Origin: Ruminococcus sp.
GTDB lineage: Bacteria > Bacillota_A > Clostridia > Oscillospirales > Ruminococcaceae
Assembly: GCF_016283395.1 (NCBI RefSeq)
Contig: NZ_JAEEMU010000032.1
Location: 62,001-126,000 of the forward strand
Length of the DNA stretch: 64,000 nt
Direction of reading: 5' to 3'
Shown here: positions 26,722 through 35,899 of the stretch, piece by piece
How the letters are laid out: every line of letters begins with the position of its first letter
How positions within the stretch are numbered: position 1 is the first letter of the stretch
Notes under the pieces: model-generated
Told to the model about the DNA's origin: nothing
Database searches by the model: none
Seen by the model: only the letters and a program-made list of their open reading frames with translations
Position numbers and translations under genes: made by a program

Positions 26722-28032
26722 TTACTTCCGCTTTTTTCTGTGCAGAACTGCTTCTGACATTTCTCTTACGTTAGTACCCTCGGGGAAAAGCTTGTCGGCA
26801 AGCTTCTGAAGAGGGGTTTTCTTGACTTTTTCCATGCGGACAGTGGCAAGTTTCGGTTCACTTGCAGCCTTGCCCCAATTTTTCTTTTCTTTATCCGAAA
26901 GAAGCGGGAAAATAATATTCCTGTCGCCGATATAGCTGTGATTTTCGAGGAATTCCAGCGGCAGCCGACAGCCTTCGCTGCCGTATTTCCCGATAAAATC
27001 CCCGAAATGGAAGTACAGCATATCCTTGAAATCGTCTCTTCCGTCGGTTATCTTCTGATTTTTTTCCATTGCCTCTATTAGAGACTTCTGCATCTCGGTC
27101 TCTGGTTCAAAATCCTCGATGAGTGAAAGCGGACCGAGTATCATAAAGCCTATCATGTATTCATCGAGGCAGAAGTCGCTGGTAGGCTTTTTATTCTGCG
27201 GAACATCGAAGCCGTAAGCCGCATAAAGTGCGAAAGCGGACCTTAAAGCCATGCATTTTTCGCTGTCGATATCGAATATGAGCTTTTCCTCGATAAATCC
27301 GCGGAGTCGTCCCGATTTTATCATAAGGGGCTGAACTGATTGCAGCATAACAGCCTTCATACCTCTGACTATAGCGGCTTCAACATCTTTTGAGAAGTCT
27401 CCGCCGATATGGAGGATATTGCTTGCTTCAACGCCTGATTTTTTTATAACAACATCAAGATAACCTGTTTCTGCCGAATCGGGTATATTCTGTTCCGACG
27501 GGATTATTACCGAGTCATATCCGCCGTAGCCGCAGTTGCAGAGTACCTTGACCACAACATCGCGGGGATAATAAGATGCAGAAGTAACGATTATCTTGTT
27601 TTTGCAGTCCTTAGCTTTATCGAAGAGAAGCTTTCCTATTTTTCGCGGAAAAGCGAAATGCTCTATAAGGTCACACTCCCTTGTCATAAGCCTTTCCCTG
27701 CCCGTGGGAGTGATGCCGCTCATTTTAGTAAAGATATTGTATATCTTTTCAAGAGTAACGTTGCCCTTTGCACCGTATTTCTTCTCAGCCGCCTTCTGAG
27801 CTTCCATACGAAGCTGAGTAAAGGACTTGTCTGAGGTAGTCAGCAGCGCGAAATCCTCCTCCATGAAGAGAAACATATCCTCAGGTCTGGAAAAGGGAGT
27901 AATGACGAGAGTATCCCATAGCTTGAAGCTTATGGCTCTGTGGTCGTTTCTTTCGACCTCATGGAGCGTTTTTACAAGTATCTCGTCCTGTGCCGCAGAG
28001 AGCGGTCTTTTTGGATGAAACTCTCCGTCCAT
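26722..28032 (-). CDS. HAD-like protein, probably not catalytic
   Basis: A 436-aa protein with the layout of large HAD-superfamily proteins. Motif I reads ISFKLWDTLVI where active members have SFDxFDTL: the nucleophile aspartate is lysine. Motif II is present (KIIVTSASYYPRDVV), and motif IV reads NILHIGGDFSKDVEAAIVRG. The C-terminal 200 residues are not recognised and end in a basic tail (HRKKRK). It lies last in the run glgP-kinase-GH95-GH26, 13 bp after GH26. It may bind a phosphate ligand or partner rather than hydrolyse it. Confidence 0.75.
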   Translation of the reverse strand: MDGEFHPKRPLSAAQDEILVKTLHEVERNDHRAISFKLWDTLVITPFSRPEDMFLFMEEDFALLTTSDKSFTQLRMEAQKAAEKKYGAKGNVTLEKIYNIFTKMSGITPTGRERLMTRECDLIEHFAFPRKIGKLLFDKAKDCKNKIIVTSASYYPRDVVVKVLCNCGYGGYDSVIIPSEQNIPDSAETGYLDVVIKKSGVEASNILHIGGDFSKDVEAAIVRGMKAVMLQSVQPLMIKSGRLRGFIEEKLIFDIDSEKCMALRSAFALYAAYGFDVPQNKKPTSDFCLDEYMIGFMILGPLSLIEDFEPETEMQKSLIEAMEKNQKITDGRDDFKDMLYFHFGDFIGKYGSEGCRLPLEFLENHSYIGDRNIIFPLLSDKEKKNWGKAASEPKLATVRMEKVKKTPLQKLADKLFPEGTNVREMSEAVLHRKKRK

Positions 28033-28045
28033 TTAAAACCTCCTT

Positions 28046-29716
28046 TTAGTCGGTTGCAGAAGCAGTTTCTTCTTCGGTATCATTATCAGCTTCGGGAGGC
28101 TCAATACCTCTGAGCTTGCGGTATTCATCAAGAGTCATAGCACCATCGGAGTTATACGCTCTTATCATAGCGTCCTTGCTAGTGAATTCCTCACTGTATT
28201 CGCCTTTTTCGTTCTGTATGTACTTTCCGTACCATACGCTGAAGAACGACCATACGGCATTATCACGGAAAGCTGCGTCTATATCGGGGATACTTCCGCA
28301 CTCGCTTATAGCGATGAGCTTGTCGCTGCCCACGAATTTCTGAACAGCGGCGAATTCCTCATAAAATCTGTTTCCATAGTCCTTTTCGTTCTTGACGTAA
28401 AGGTCAACGGCAGCGATATCGAAAGTACGTCTGTCAACGAGGGTAGTATCGCTCTGACCGTTCCATATCCAGATAAGGTTGTCCAGCTCGAAATACTTGG
28501 TCAGGCGTTCGTAGAGCAGGTTCCACAGCCACTTGTAAGCGTCAGGACCTTTTGCGCCCCACCAGTACCAGTCACCGTAGCCCTCTGGCAGCGGTCTCCA
28601 CAGTACAGGAACTCCCCTGTTTTTCAGTGAAGTGAGCTGACCTGCCATATTATCTATATCCAGTATGAGCCCGTAACATTCCTTGGAAATATTTCCCTTG
28701 CTGTAAAGCTCACGAAGCTCTTCCTCGGTGAGCTCTGCGATTTTTTCCTCGGTAACGGCTTTTGAAAGGTCAAAGTCAGTATCATCTGCGGTCATAGCAC
28801 TTTTCTTGTCGGAAGGTGACTTCCAGTACCAGCTTACGCAGGAGATGCCGCCGTTCAAGTACCACTCGGCAGCAGCATCCACTTCCCTGAAGCTCTCGTC
28901 AAGATCACCGTGAGAGACTTCAAAGTTTGAGCAGCGTATAACAGGGTATTTACCTGTAGTACGGTAGATAAGGTCAAGCTCGGAATTATCTCCGCCGTAA
29001 GCGTACTGACCTGTTATCATGTATTTTCCGTAGTTTTCGGAAAGGAAGCTCATAAGCTCCTTTGCCGACTTTGCTGCATTTTTGTTTACCAGCTCCCCTT
29101 TAGCGTCATAGCTTATGTCGCTGAGGGAGGTATTATTTTCTATTTTCAGATAATCGAGACACATTTCGCCGTTTTCGGGAGTAATTTCAAGCTTCTGCTT
29201 GCCTTTTGTGAGGAAAACTCCGTATACGGTGATATATGTAAACTGATTATTGTCGGTAGTTTTGAATACTGTAAGCTGTTCGTCGCCAAGCTTTAAGCGG
29301 CAGTTTACAGCCTTTTCGGACAGTATATTGAATGAAAGGTCATAGTGCTGGTTACTTGGGACATCTATCTCAAAAGCCACAGAAGCCTTGCCTTCGTTTC
29401 CGAATTTGGTAACATAACCGTCACCGCTGAATTCGGGCTTGTTTGTATCTACAGCAGCACCGCCCTTGAGCTCGGCTTTTTCGGCTTCGTAGAGGTTGCC
29501 CGACTGTTTTTTCTCTATTTCAGGGAAAGTAACGGGATAATCGGGGAATGTCTCAACAGGCTCTGTCGTAGTGGCTTCCGCAGTACTTTTTGCAGTAGTT
29601 TCCTCTATGATAGGCACAGAGGATGTAATAGGTTTTTTGCTGTTGCTGCAAGCCGCAAAAATAGAAGCACCTGCTCCTATAGCAACGGCAACAGCAGCTA
29701 TCTTGCGAATATCCAT
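28046..29716 (-). CDS. GH26 beta-mannanase-like lipoprotein with CBM35-like domain
   Basis: A 556-aa cell-surface glycoside hydrolase. Signal peptide and lipobox FAAC (about 1-23), Thr/Glu-rich linker, a CBM35/CBM6-like sugar-binding domain (about 75-190: NLYEAEKAEL, SGDGYVTKFG, CLDYLKIE), then a GH26 catalytic domain (about 220-530). The acid/base is Glu378 in LWRPLPEGYGDWYWWG and the nucleophile Glu472 in AISECGS. The residue before the acid/base is Pro where GH26 enzymes normally have His. Family activity is endo-beta-1,4-mannanase, sometimes other beta-glycans. GH95 is 18 bp upstream. Confidence 0.87.
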   Translation of the reverse strand: MDIRKIAAVAVAIGAGASIFAACSNSKKPITSSVPIIEETTAKSTAEATTTEPVETFPDYPVTFPEIEKKQSGNLYEAEKAELKGGAAVDTNKPEFSGDGYVTKFGNEGKASVAFEIDVPSNQHYDLSFNILSEKAVNCRLKLGDEQLTVFKTTDNNQFTYITVYGVFLTKGKQKLEITPENGEMCLDYLKIENNTSLSDISYDAKGELVNKNAAKSAKELMSFLSENYGKYMITGQYAYGGDNSELDLIYRTTGKYPVIRCSNFEVSHGDLDESFREVDAAAEWYLNGGISCVSWYWKSPSDKKSAMTADDTDFDLSKAVTEEKIAELTEEELRELYSKGNISKECYGLILDIDNMAGQLTSLKNRGVPVLWRPLPEGYGDWYWWGAKGPDAYKWLWNLLYERLTKYFELDNLIWIWNGQSDTTLVDRRTFDIAAVDLYVKNEKDYGNRFYEEFAAVQKFVGSDKLIAISECGSIPDIDAAFRDNAVWSFFSVWYGKYIQNEKGEYSEEFTSKDAMIRAYNSDGAMTLDEYRKLRGIEPPEADNDTEEETASATD

Positions 29717-29734
29717 TTATTCCTCCTAAGGGTA

Positions 29735-32056
29735 TCAGGCTTTGACAGTATATTTCTTGCCCTTTTCTGTATTGAAGATGATAACGCCGTCCTCGATACG
29801 TGAATTTACAGATATACCGTCACAGGTAATGCTTGCAACGCAGTTTGCGCGGAGATGCATCTCTCCGTCAGCCTCGGAATATATATCGGCTGTAGTGAGC
29901 TTGTTCTCTATCCAGTAGATGTCAAAGGTATATCCGCCCTTTGCTTTGAGACCCTTAACGTAACCGCTCTTCCATTCATCGGGAATTGCAGGGAGCAGGT
30001 CTATCTCGCCGCCGCAGCTCTGTAAAAGAGCCTCAGCGATAGCGGCAGTACCGCCGAAATTGGCATCTATCTGGAAATTATGCTCTGAATTTGTCATATT
30101 AGGGTTAGTAGAGTGTGAGAGCAGGCGTTTGAGGTTTTCGTATACCATACGGCTGTCATAGAGTCTTGCCCACATATTGGTTATCCAAGCGCAGCTCCAG
30201 CCCTTTTTGCCGCCGCCGTTGATAAGTCTGCGGACAAGTGTAGCTCTTGCAGCGTCCGCAAGCTTTGGAGTTCTGTAGGGATTGATAAGGTCGGCAGGGT
30301 GGAGAGCGAAGAGCTGAGAGATATGCTTGTGACCGATATCAGACTCGTCATAGTCCTCTGCCCATTCCATAATCTGTCCGTACTTGCCCACCTGCGGAAG
30401 GGGGAGCTTCTGCATCATATTGCTGAGTTTTTCCGCAAATTCGCTGTCCTTTCCGAGAATATGGGCAGCATTGATGACATCGGCAAAAAGTACGGTGATT
30501 ATCTGCATATCAATAGCAGGTCCCATACAAAGGCTTGCTTTCACGCCGTTTTCATCGATATATTCGTTTTCGGGAGATACGGACGGACCTGTTACCAGCT
30601 TGCCCTTTCCGTCATCTGTGAGATATTCTGTAAAGAACTCGGCAGCTTCCTTTAAAATATGGTATTTCTCCTCAAGGAATTCCTTGTCGAGGGTGTATTC
30701 ATAGTGTTCGTAGATATGGAGAGCCAGCCATGCACCGCCCATAGGCCATATGCTGGAAGTCCTGCACTCGTCCTGAGGCACGGTATCTCCCCATATATCA
30801 GTAGAATTATGGCATACGAAGCCCTTGTGTATGCCGTACATTTCCTTTGCAGTGACTCTTCCGTTGCCGCAGATGCGCTCCATAAGGTCAAAGAGAGGCA
30901 GGTGGCACTCGGAGAGGTTGCAGCTTTCGGCTATCCAGTAGCTCATTTCCGTATTGATATTGAGCTCATAGCGGCTGCCTGAGGGCGATGACATCTGGTC
31001 ATTCCACAAGCCGTGTAAATTGGCAGGCTGAGTGCCCGGGCGGCTGCATGATATCATGAGGTATCTTCCGAAATTGAAGTAAAGCTCGATGAGCTTATTG
31101 TCATGGATAAGTCTTTCACATTCGGTATTGTCAAGCTCATCGCCTTTAAGTCGGTCGATACGCTCGTCTGTATTCATGAGAGCAAGGTCCTCTTCCTCGC
31201 TGTTATCGTTGAGAGAGAGCTCAACGCGGTCGAATATCTCTCTGTAGTCGTTTACATGGCGGTAGTAGAGCTCGTCATATTCGCACTGCAAAGCCATTTC
31301 CGTATCCACCTGAGCGGATTCCTCATACATTTCGCTGTAAAAGCTTGTTCTTACCGAGAGAACTATCATTACCTCGTCGGCATTATTCACGCATATCCTG
31401 TTTCCCACTGTTGTAAGCTCGCCGCCCTTTGAAGAAGCACCGAGACAGGCAGCGAAGAATATGCCGTTTTTGCTGCCGCTGCCGCCGTTGAAGAGTATCA
31501 TGTTCTCACCGCATGGGCGGTTGTCGTCATAATAGTCGTCACGGCCGCCTATGCAGCACGAAAGAGAGACAGAAGCAGGCTCTGACGCGGATATGCGCAT
31601 TACCATAACTTCGTCGGGAGCGGATACAAAGTATTCTTTTGTATATGTTACGCCGTTCACGGTAAAGGAAGCATCAGCGACTGCGCTTCCGATATCGAGA
31701 CTGCGGGAGTATTCACGGGCTTTTCCGTCGAGATGGAGCTCCAGCTCCAGTTCGCCGAGCGGCATATAGCGGCGCATATTCGGAGTAACGCCCTGCATTT
31801 TACTGAAAGCAGTATCTTCTGCTTCGGAGAGCCTGCCCTCTTTAAGGAGCTGACGCACTTCTGCGAAGCCTTCCTTTGCCACAGGGTTTATTCTGTGACG
31901 CAGACCGCCTGACCATACAGAGTCCTCGTTGATAACGATACTCTCATCGGCAGGTGTTCCGTATATCATTGCGCCTATACGTCCGTTTCCGATAGGGAGA
32001 GCCTCAGAGAAGCTCTCTGCAGGTGAATTGTATTTCATTAAAGTTTCAGTACTCAT
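29735..32056 (-). CDS. GH95 alpha-L-fucosidase-like protein
   Basis: A 773-aa glycoside hydrolase family 95 protein, an inverting enzyme releasing alpha-1,2-L-fucose (some act on L-galactose) from xyloglucan or host glycans. Family blocks are EALPIGNGRIGAMIYG, NEDSVWSGG, ELNINTEMSYW (the two catalytic Asn), GPSVSPENEY (the acid Glu) and NFGGTAAIAEALLQS. There is no signal peptide, so it acts on imported oligosaccharides. AGGAG lies before the ATG. It is upstream of GH26 in the same run. Confidence 0.9.
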   Translation of the reverse strand: MSTETLMKYNSPAESFSEALPIGNGRIGAMIYGTPADESIVINEDSVWSGGLRHRINPVAKEGFAEVRQLLKEGRLSEAEDTAFSKMQGVTPNMRRYMPLGELELELHLDGKAREYSRSLDIGSAVADASFTVNGVTYTKEYFVSAPDEVMVMRISASEPASVSLSCCIGGRDDYYDDNRPCGENMILFNGGSGSKNGIFFAACLGASSKGGELTTVGNRICVNNADEVMIVLSVRTSFYSEMYEESAQVDTEMALQCEYDELYYRHVNDYREIFDRVELSLNDNSEEEDLALMNTDERIDRLKGDELDNTECERLIHDNKLIELYFNFGRYLMISCSRPGTQPANLHGLWNDQMSSPSGSRYELNINTEMSYWIAESCNLSECHLPLFDLMERICGNGRVTAKEMYGIHKGFVCHNSTDIWGDTVPQDECRTSSIWPMGGAWLALHIYEHYEYTLDKEFLEEKYHILKEAAEFFTEYLTDDGKGKLVTGPSVSPENEYIDENGVKASLCMGPAIDMQIITVLFADVINAAHILGKDSEFAEKLSNMMQKLPLPQVGKYGQIMEWAEDYDESDIGHKHISQLFALHPADLINPYRTPKLADAARATLVRRLINGGGKKGWSCAWITNMWARLYDSRMVYENLKRLLSHSTNPNMTNSEHNFQIDANFGGTAAIAEALLQSCGGEIDLLPAIPDEWKSGYVKGLKAKGGYTFDIYWIENKLTTADIYSEADGEMHLRANCVASITCDGISVNSRIEDGVIIFNTEKGKKYTVKA

Positions 32057-32110
32057 TTTAAGATCTCCTATGGGATAATGAATCGCTGGGTATGACGTTT
32101 ATTATGTTTA

Positions 32111-33172
32111 TTAGGATTTAGGCAGAGACATGAATATCTTAAAGCCTTCCTGCGAGGGCGTAAAGGATATCGTGCCTTTAAGAGCGGCAGCGCGGTCGGA
32201 CATATTTTTCAGACCTATGCCGCTTTCTTTTATTTCGGTGCAGCAGCCGTTGTCCTCCAGCATGAGCTGATAGAAGGCAGGGTGCTCACGTATAATGATG
32301 TTTATTCTATCCCCTTTTGAATGTTTAACGGCGTTGGAAAGTCCTTCCTTTACCACGCCGATGATGCACAGCTTGATATTTCCTGCGATATTTTCGCTTA
32401 CATCGCAGTCCAGTGTGACCTTGAACCTGCTGTCAACTGTGCTTATACTGTCCTCTAAGACTTTTTTCAGGTCTATAGAGTCGTCGTGAAGGTCGTGAAC
32501 GCTTTCGCGTATGCTGGTCATGGCACTGTCAAGAGTAGTTTTAAGGCTTTCCAGCGGTTCTTTCAGCTGTTCGTCCTTGTTTATTACTATGAGAGCACCC
32601 GATTGCAGAAGTGAACGTGTGAGCATATGTCCCACGTTGTCGTGTATCTCACGGGCGATGCGGTTTCGCTCTTTCATGGTGGCGAGGTGTATCTCGTTGT
32701 CCTGAGCGGCAGCAAGGCGCAGATTTTGTTCCGCAAGCTGTCTGTTCTTTCCTGCGACTTCATCGCGGAGAGACGTCAGGACAGATACAGTTTCTTCAAG
32801 ATTTGAAACTCTTTTGTAGATTATGATAGTTACCGCAAAGGCAGCACCTGTGAGTATGAGCTGTTCTGCACTGAGCATATTAAGCTTTGTCAGTACAGTC
32901 AAGGCAGGAACTGTGAGCCACCATTTCTTCTCCCACAGCGCGTCATATAGCAGCAAAGGGAGCGAACACAGCATAAGCGGAAAAACTCCGCACAGCAGCG
33001 AGCATGAAGCTATGAGGACAGCCGCAAGGACAGAACCTGTCATCAGCTGTACAGCAGCTGATACGGTAAGCGTTGCAAGTGTAACGATGACAGGAGCTGT
33101 AAAGCTGTCGGACATAACAATGCTCATAAGGCATATAAGGACTATAGCCAGCTTGTCAATAAGTCGGTTCAA
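32111..33172 (-). CDS. NarL-type sensor histidine kinase (HisKA_3)
   Basis: A 353-aa membrane kinase. About five hydrophobic segments fill residues 1-120, then a coiled region (EETVSVLTSLRDEVAGK), the phosphorylation helix ERNRIAREIHDNVGHMLTRS (phospho-His) and an HATPase_c domain (NAVKHSKGD, DNGCC, GIGLKNMSDR). It lacks an extracytoplasmic sensor domain, as in LiaS/DesK-like intramembrane kinases. No response regulator gene is beside it. The start is TTG with a GGTG-type site. It is 36 bp downstream of glgP and 54 bp upstream of GH95. Confidence 0.88.
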   Translation of the reverse strand: MNRLIDKLAIVLICLMSIVMSDSFTAPVIVTLATLTVSAAVQLMTGSVLAAVLIASCSLLCGVFPLMLCSLPLLLYDALWEKKWWLTVPALTVLTKLNMLSAEQLILTGAAFAVTIIIYKRVSNLEETVSVLTSLRDEVAGKNRQLAEQNLRLAAAQDNEIHLATMKERNRIAREIHDNVGHMLTRSLLQSGALIVINKDEQLKEPLESLKTTLDSAMTSIRESVHDLHDDSIDLKKVLEDSISTVDSRFKVTLDCDVSENIAGNIKLCIIGVVKEGLSNAVKHSKGDRINIIIREHPAFYQLMLEDNGCCTEIKESGIGLKNMSDRAAALKGTISFTPSQEGFKIFMSLPKS

Positions 33173-33208
33173 AGGTTCACCGCCCTTCGGGAAAGCGAAA
33201 TAAAAGTA

Positions 33209-35554
33209 TTATTTGATGTTCCAGATATTTTCTGCGTAATCTGCGATAGTTCTGTCAGAGCTGAATTTGCCCGCATTGCACATATTGAGCCACTGCTTTC
33301 TTGCAAAGGCAAGGCGATCAGAGCGGTAATCGCTTATGCAGCGTAGCTTTGTCTCAACATAGCTCCTCATATCGCCGAGGAGGTAGTAATGGTCGGGAGC
33401 GTGCCAGCTCGCACCGTCAAGGAGTGCGGTATAAAGCTCGCGGAAATCGCCGCTGCCGCCGTCGGAAACGCTTCCGTCGATTAGTGAGGATACTACCTTT
33501 CTTATCATAGCATCGTCAGCGAATATCTTTCTGCTGTCGTATTCGGGCACTATCTTTTCCAGATCCTCGACTCTTGCGCCGAAGATATAGTTGTTGTCCT
33601 CGCCTGCCTCCTGTACTATCTCGATGTTAGCACCATCGTAAGTACCGAGAGTCACAGCACCGTTGAGCATGAGCTTCATATTGCCCGTGCCGCTTGCTTC
33701 AGTACCTGCTGTGGATATCTGCTCTGAGATATCAGCACCTGCAACAAGCTTTTCAGCGTAGGAAACATTGTAGTTCTGTACGAAGATGACCTTTATAAGG
33801 TCGCGTGTATCTGGATCGGAGGAAACTATCCTGCCCACCTCGTTGATGAACTTGATAATAGCCTTTGCACGGCGGTATCCCGGAGCAGACTTAGCTCCGA
33901 ATATGAAAGCAGTAGGAGTAAAGTCTGTGATGCTGCCGTCCTTTATGCCGTAGTATATCCACAGGATAGAGAAAGCATTGAGGAGCTGTCTCTTATACTC
34001 GTGGAGACGCTTTATCTGTATATCGAATACGAAATTCGGGTCAGTGTCGATATCATCGTGAGCCTTTATGAAGTCGGCAAGCTGTTTTTTCTTGCCCTGC
34101 TTAATGTCGATGAAGCGGCGGAGCACATTCTCGTCATCAGCGTACTTAGCAAGCTCCTTGAGCTTGTCAAGGTCGTTTATCCAGCTGTTATCGCCTATAA
34201 GCTCGGTAATGAGCGCGGAGAGCTCCTTATTGCAGAGAGCTATCCAGCGACGCTGAGTTATGCCGTTTGTCTCGTTGCGGAAACGCTCGGGATAAAGGCT
34301 GAACCAATCCGCAAGCACAGAGTCTTTGAGTATCTGAGTGTGTATCTCAGCAACTCCGTTTATATGGCTTGAAGCATAGCAAGCCATGTCAGCCATATGG
34401 ATAAGGCTGCCCTTTATAATCTTTATGCGGTTTATCTTGTCCTTAGGCACATCTGCGGCGTACATATCCGCAATGAGAGCCTCATTTATCTGAATGATTA
34501 TAGCGTAGATGCGGGGCAGAAGCTCTTCAACGAGGTCGGTGCGCCACTTTTCCAGAGCCTCCTGCATAACGGTATGGTTAGTATAATTGAATATCCTCTT
34601 AGCCATATCAAGGGCAGTTTCAAAGGTGTAGCCCTCGTTGTCCACCAGCTGGCGGATAAGCTCGGGGATAGATATAACAGGGTGGGTGTCATTGAGCTGT
34701 ACTGAGATATAGTCAGCAAGATTATCAAGAGTACCGAAGCGAGCCTTGTGCTTCCTGATTATATCTGTAAGAGAAGCACAGCTGAAGAAATACTGCTGTT
34801 TAAGGCGGAGCTTCTTGCCTTCGTCGGTGTCATCGTTAGGATAGAGTACACGGGAGATATCCTCAGCGTATATCTTTTCCTTTGAAGCTTCAAGATAGTC
34901 CTGATTATTGAAAACCTCGAAATCGAATTCCTTTACAGGTTCAGCCTGCCAGAGTCTGAGAGTCCCCACATTCTCAGTACCGAAGCCGAAAACAGGCATA
35001 TCATAAGGCACAGCCTTTACGGTCTGACCGTTATACTCGATAAGGACAGTGTCCTCGTCGCAGCGTACAGACCAGGGGTCGCCGTACTTAGTCCAGTCGT
35101 CGATATCCTCTTTCTGATAGCCGTCCACGATAGACTGCTTGAAGAGACCGTATTTATAGCGGATACCGTATCCGTCAAGGGGAAGAGCGAGTGAAGCGGC
35201 ACTGTCGAGGAAGCAGGCAGCAAGTCTGCCGAGACCGCCGTTGCCGAGGGCAGCGTCCTCGATATCTTCGAGAGCAGAAAGGTCAAGACCAAGCTCTGCG
35301 AAAGCCTTTTCCACATCGTCATAGATGCCGAGTACAAGGAGATTATTGAATACAGCGCGTCCTACGAGAAATTCCATTGAGAGATACGCAGCACGGCGTT
35401 TTGAGAGGTGCTGCTGACGGCTTTCGTTCCAGCGTTCCGAGAACATTTCCATAACGGTCTTGCCGAGAGCGTCGTGGAGCTGCTGAGGAGAAGCAGACTT
35501 TATATTTTTAGGGAGCTTCCCGCTGAACTTTTCAATAAACACATTTCGATCCAT
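33209..35554 (-). CDS. glgP: Glycogen/alpha-glucan phosphorylase
   Basis: Uses phosphate to release glucose-1-phosphate from glycogen or maltodextrins. It has 781 aa, family length about 750-850. N-terminal AAYLSMEFLVGRAVFNNL, DAALGNGGLGRLAACFLDS and, in the C-terminal half, the pyridoxal-phosphate lysine in TEASGTGNMKLMLNGAV. The ATG at 35554 follows AAAGGGG. A consensus promoter lies upstream. A second paralogue, cut by the window edge, is at 63561-64000; the two differ at many positions near the PLP site. Confidence 0.94.
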   Translation of the reverse strand: MDRNVFIEKFSGKLPKNIKSASPQQLHDALGKTVMEMFSERWNESRQQHLSKRRAAYLSMEFLVGRAVFNNLLVLGIYDDVEKAFAELGLDLSALEDIEDAALGNGGLGRLAACFLDSAASLALPLDGYGIRYKYGLFKQSIVDGYQKEDIDDWTKYGDPWSVRCDEDTVLIEYNGQTVKAVPYDMPVFGFGTENVGTLRLWQAEPVKEFDFEVFNNQDYLEASKEKIYAEDISRVLYPNDDTDEGKKLRLKQQYFFSCASLTDIIRKHKARFGTLDNLADYISVQLNDTHPVISIPELIRQLVDNEGYTFETALDMAKRIFNYTNHTVMQEALEKWRTDLVEELLPRIYAIIIQINEALIADMYAADVPKDKINRIKIIKGSLIHMADMACYASSHINGVAEIHTQILKDSVLADWFSLYPERFRNETNGITQRRWIALCNKELSALITELIGDNSWINDLDKLKELAKYADDENVLRRFIDIKQGKKKQLADFIKAHDDIDTDPNFVFDIQIKRLHEYKRQLLNAFSILWIYYGIKDGSITDFTPTAFIFGAKSAPGYRRAKAIIKFINEVGRIVSSDPDTRDLIKVIFVQNYNVSYAEKLVAGADISEQISTAGTEASGTGNMKLMLNGAVTLGTYDGANIEIVQEAGEDNNYIFGARVEDLEKIVPEYDSRKIFADDAMIRKVVSSLIDGSVSDGGSGDFRELYTALLDGASWHAPDHYYLLGDMRSYVETKLRCISDYRSDRLAFARKQWLNMCNAGKFSSDRTIADYAENIWNIK

Positions 35555-35596
35555 TTTTAAAACCCCTTTCAATGTACAAAAATATATTATCGTTTT

Positions 35597-35625
35597 ATTA
35601 TAACACAAATAACGCGATATTGCAA
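35597..35625 (-). promoter_or_regulatory. Promoter for glgP and the downstream operon
   Basis: Minus-strand TTGCAA (35620-35625), 17-nt spacer, TATAAT (35597-35602), 43 nt before the glgP start. Confidence 0.8.
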
Positions 35626-35755
35626 ATCCAAGAGCAAATAATGGTAAATTTCCAGATAAATCATAAATAAGACCTCGTGAAATGGCGGTGATTTGGGATA
35701 ATTGATGAAGTCTCGACACAGTTCGACAAAAATAACCTTGACATACCAATAAGTG

Positions 35756-35784
35756 TTGACATCGCGTGATATTGCCTGTAAAAT
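35756..35784 (+). promoter_or_regulatory. Promoter for the three-lipoprotein array
   Basis: TTGACA (35756-35761), 17-nt spacer, TAAAAT (35779-35784), divergent from the glgP promoter and about 115 nt before the first lipoprotein. Confidence 0.72.
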
Positions 35785-35899
35785 AGAAATGGAAGATTTT
35801 TGTCAGCGAATATAAATTTTTTTATTTTAACATAAAAATCATCGCCTTTTCTTACTACAGGATACACTTATTTATATAAACCACTAAGGGGGGATAAAT

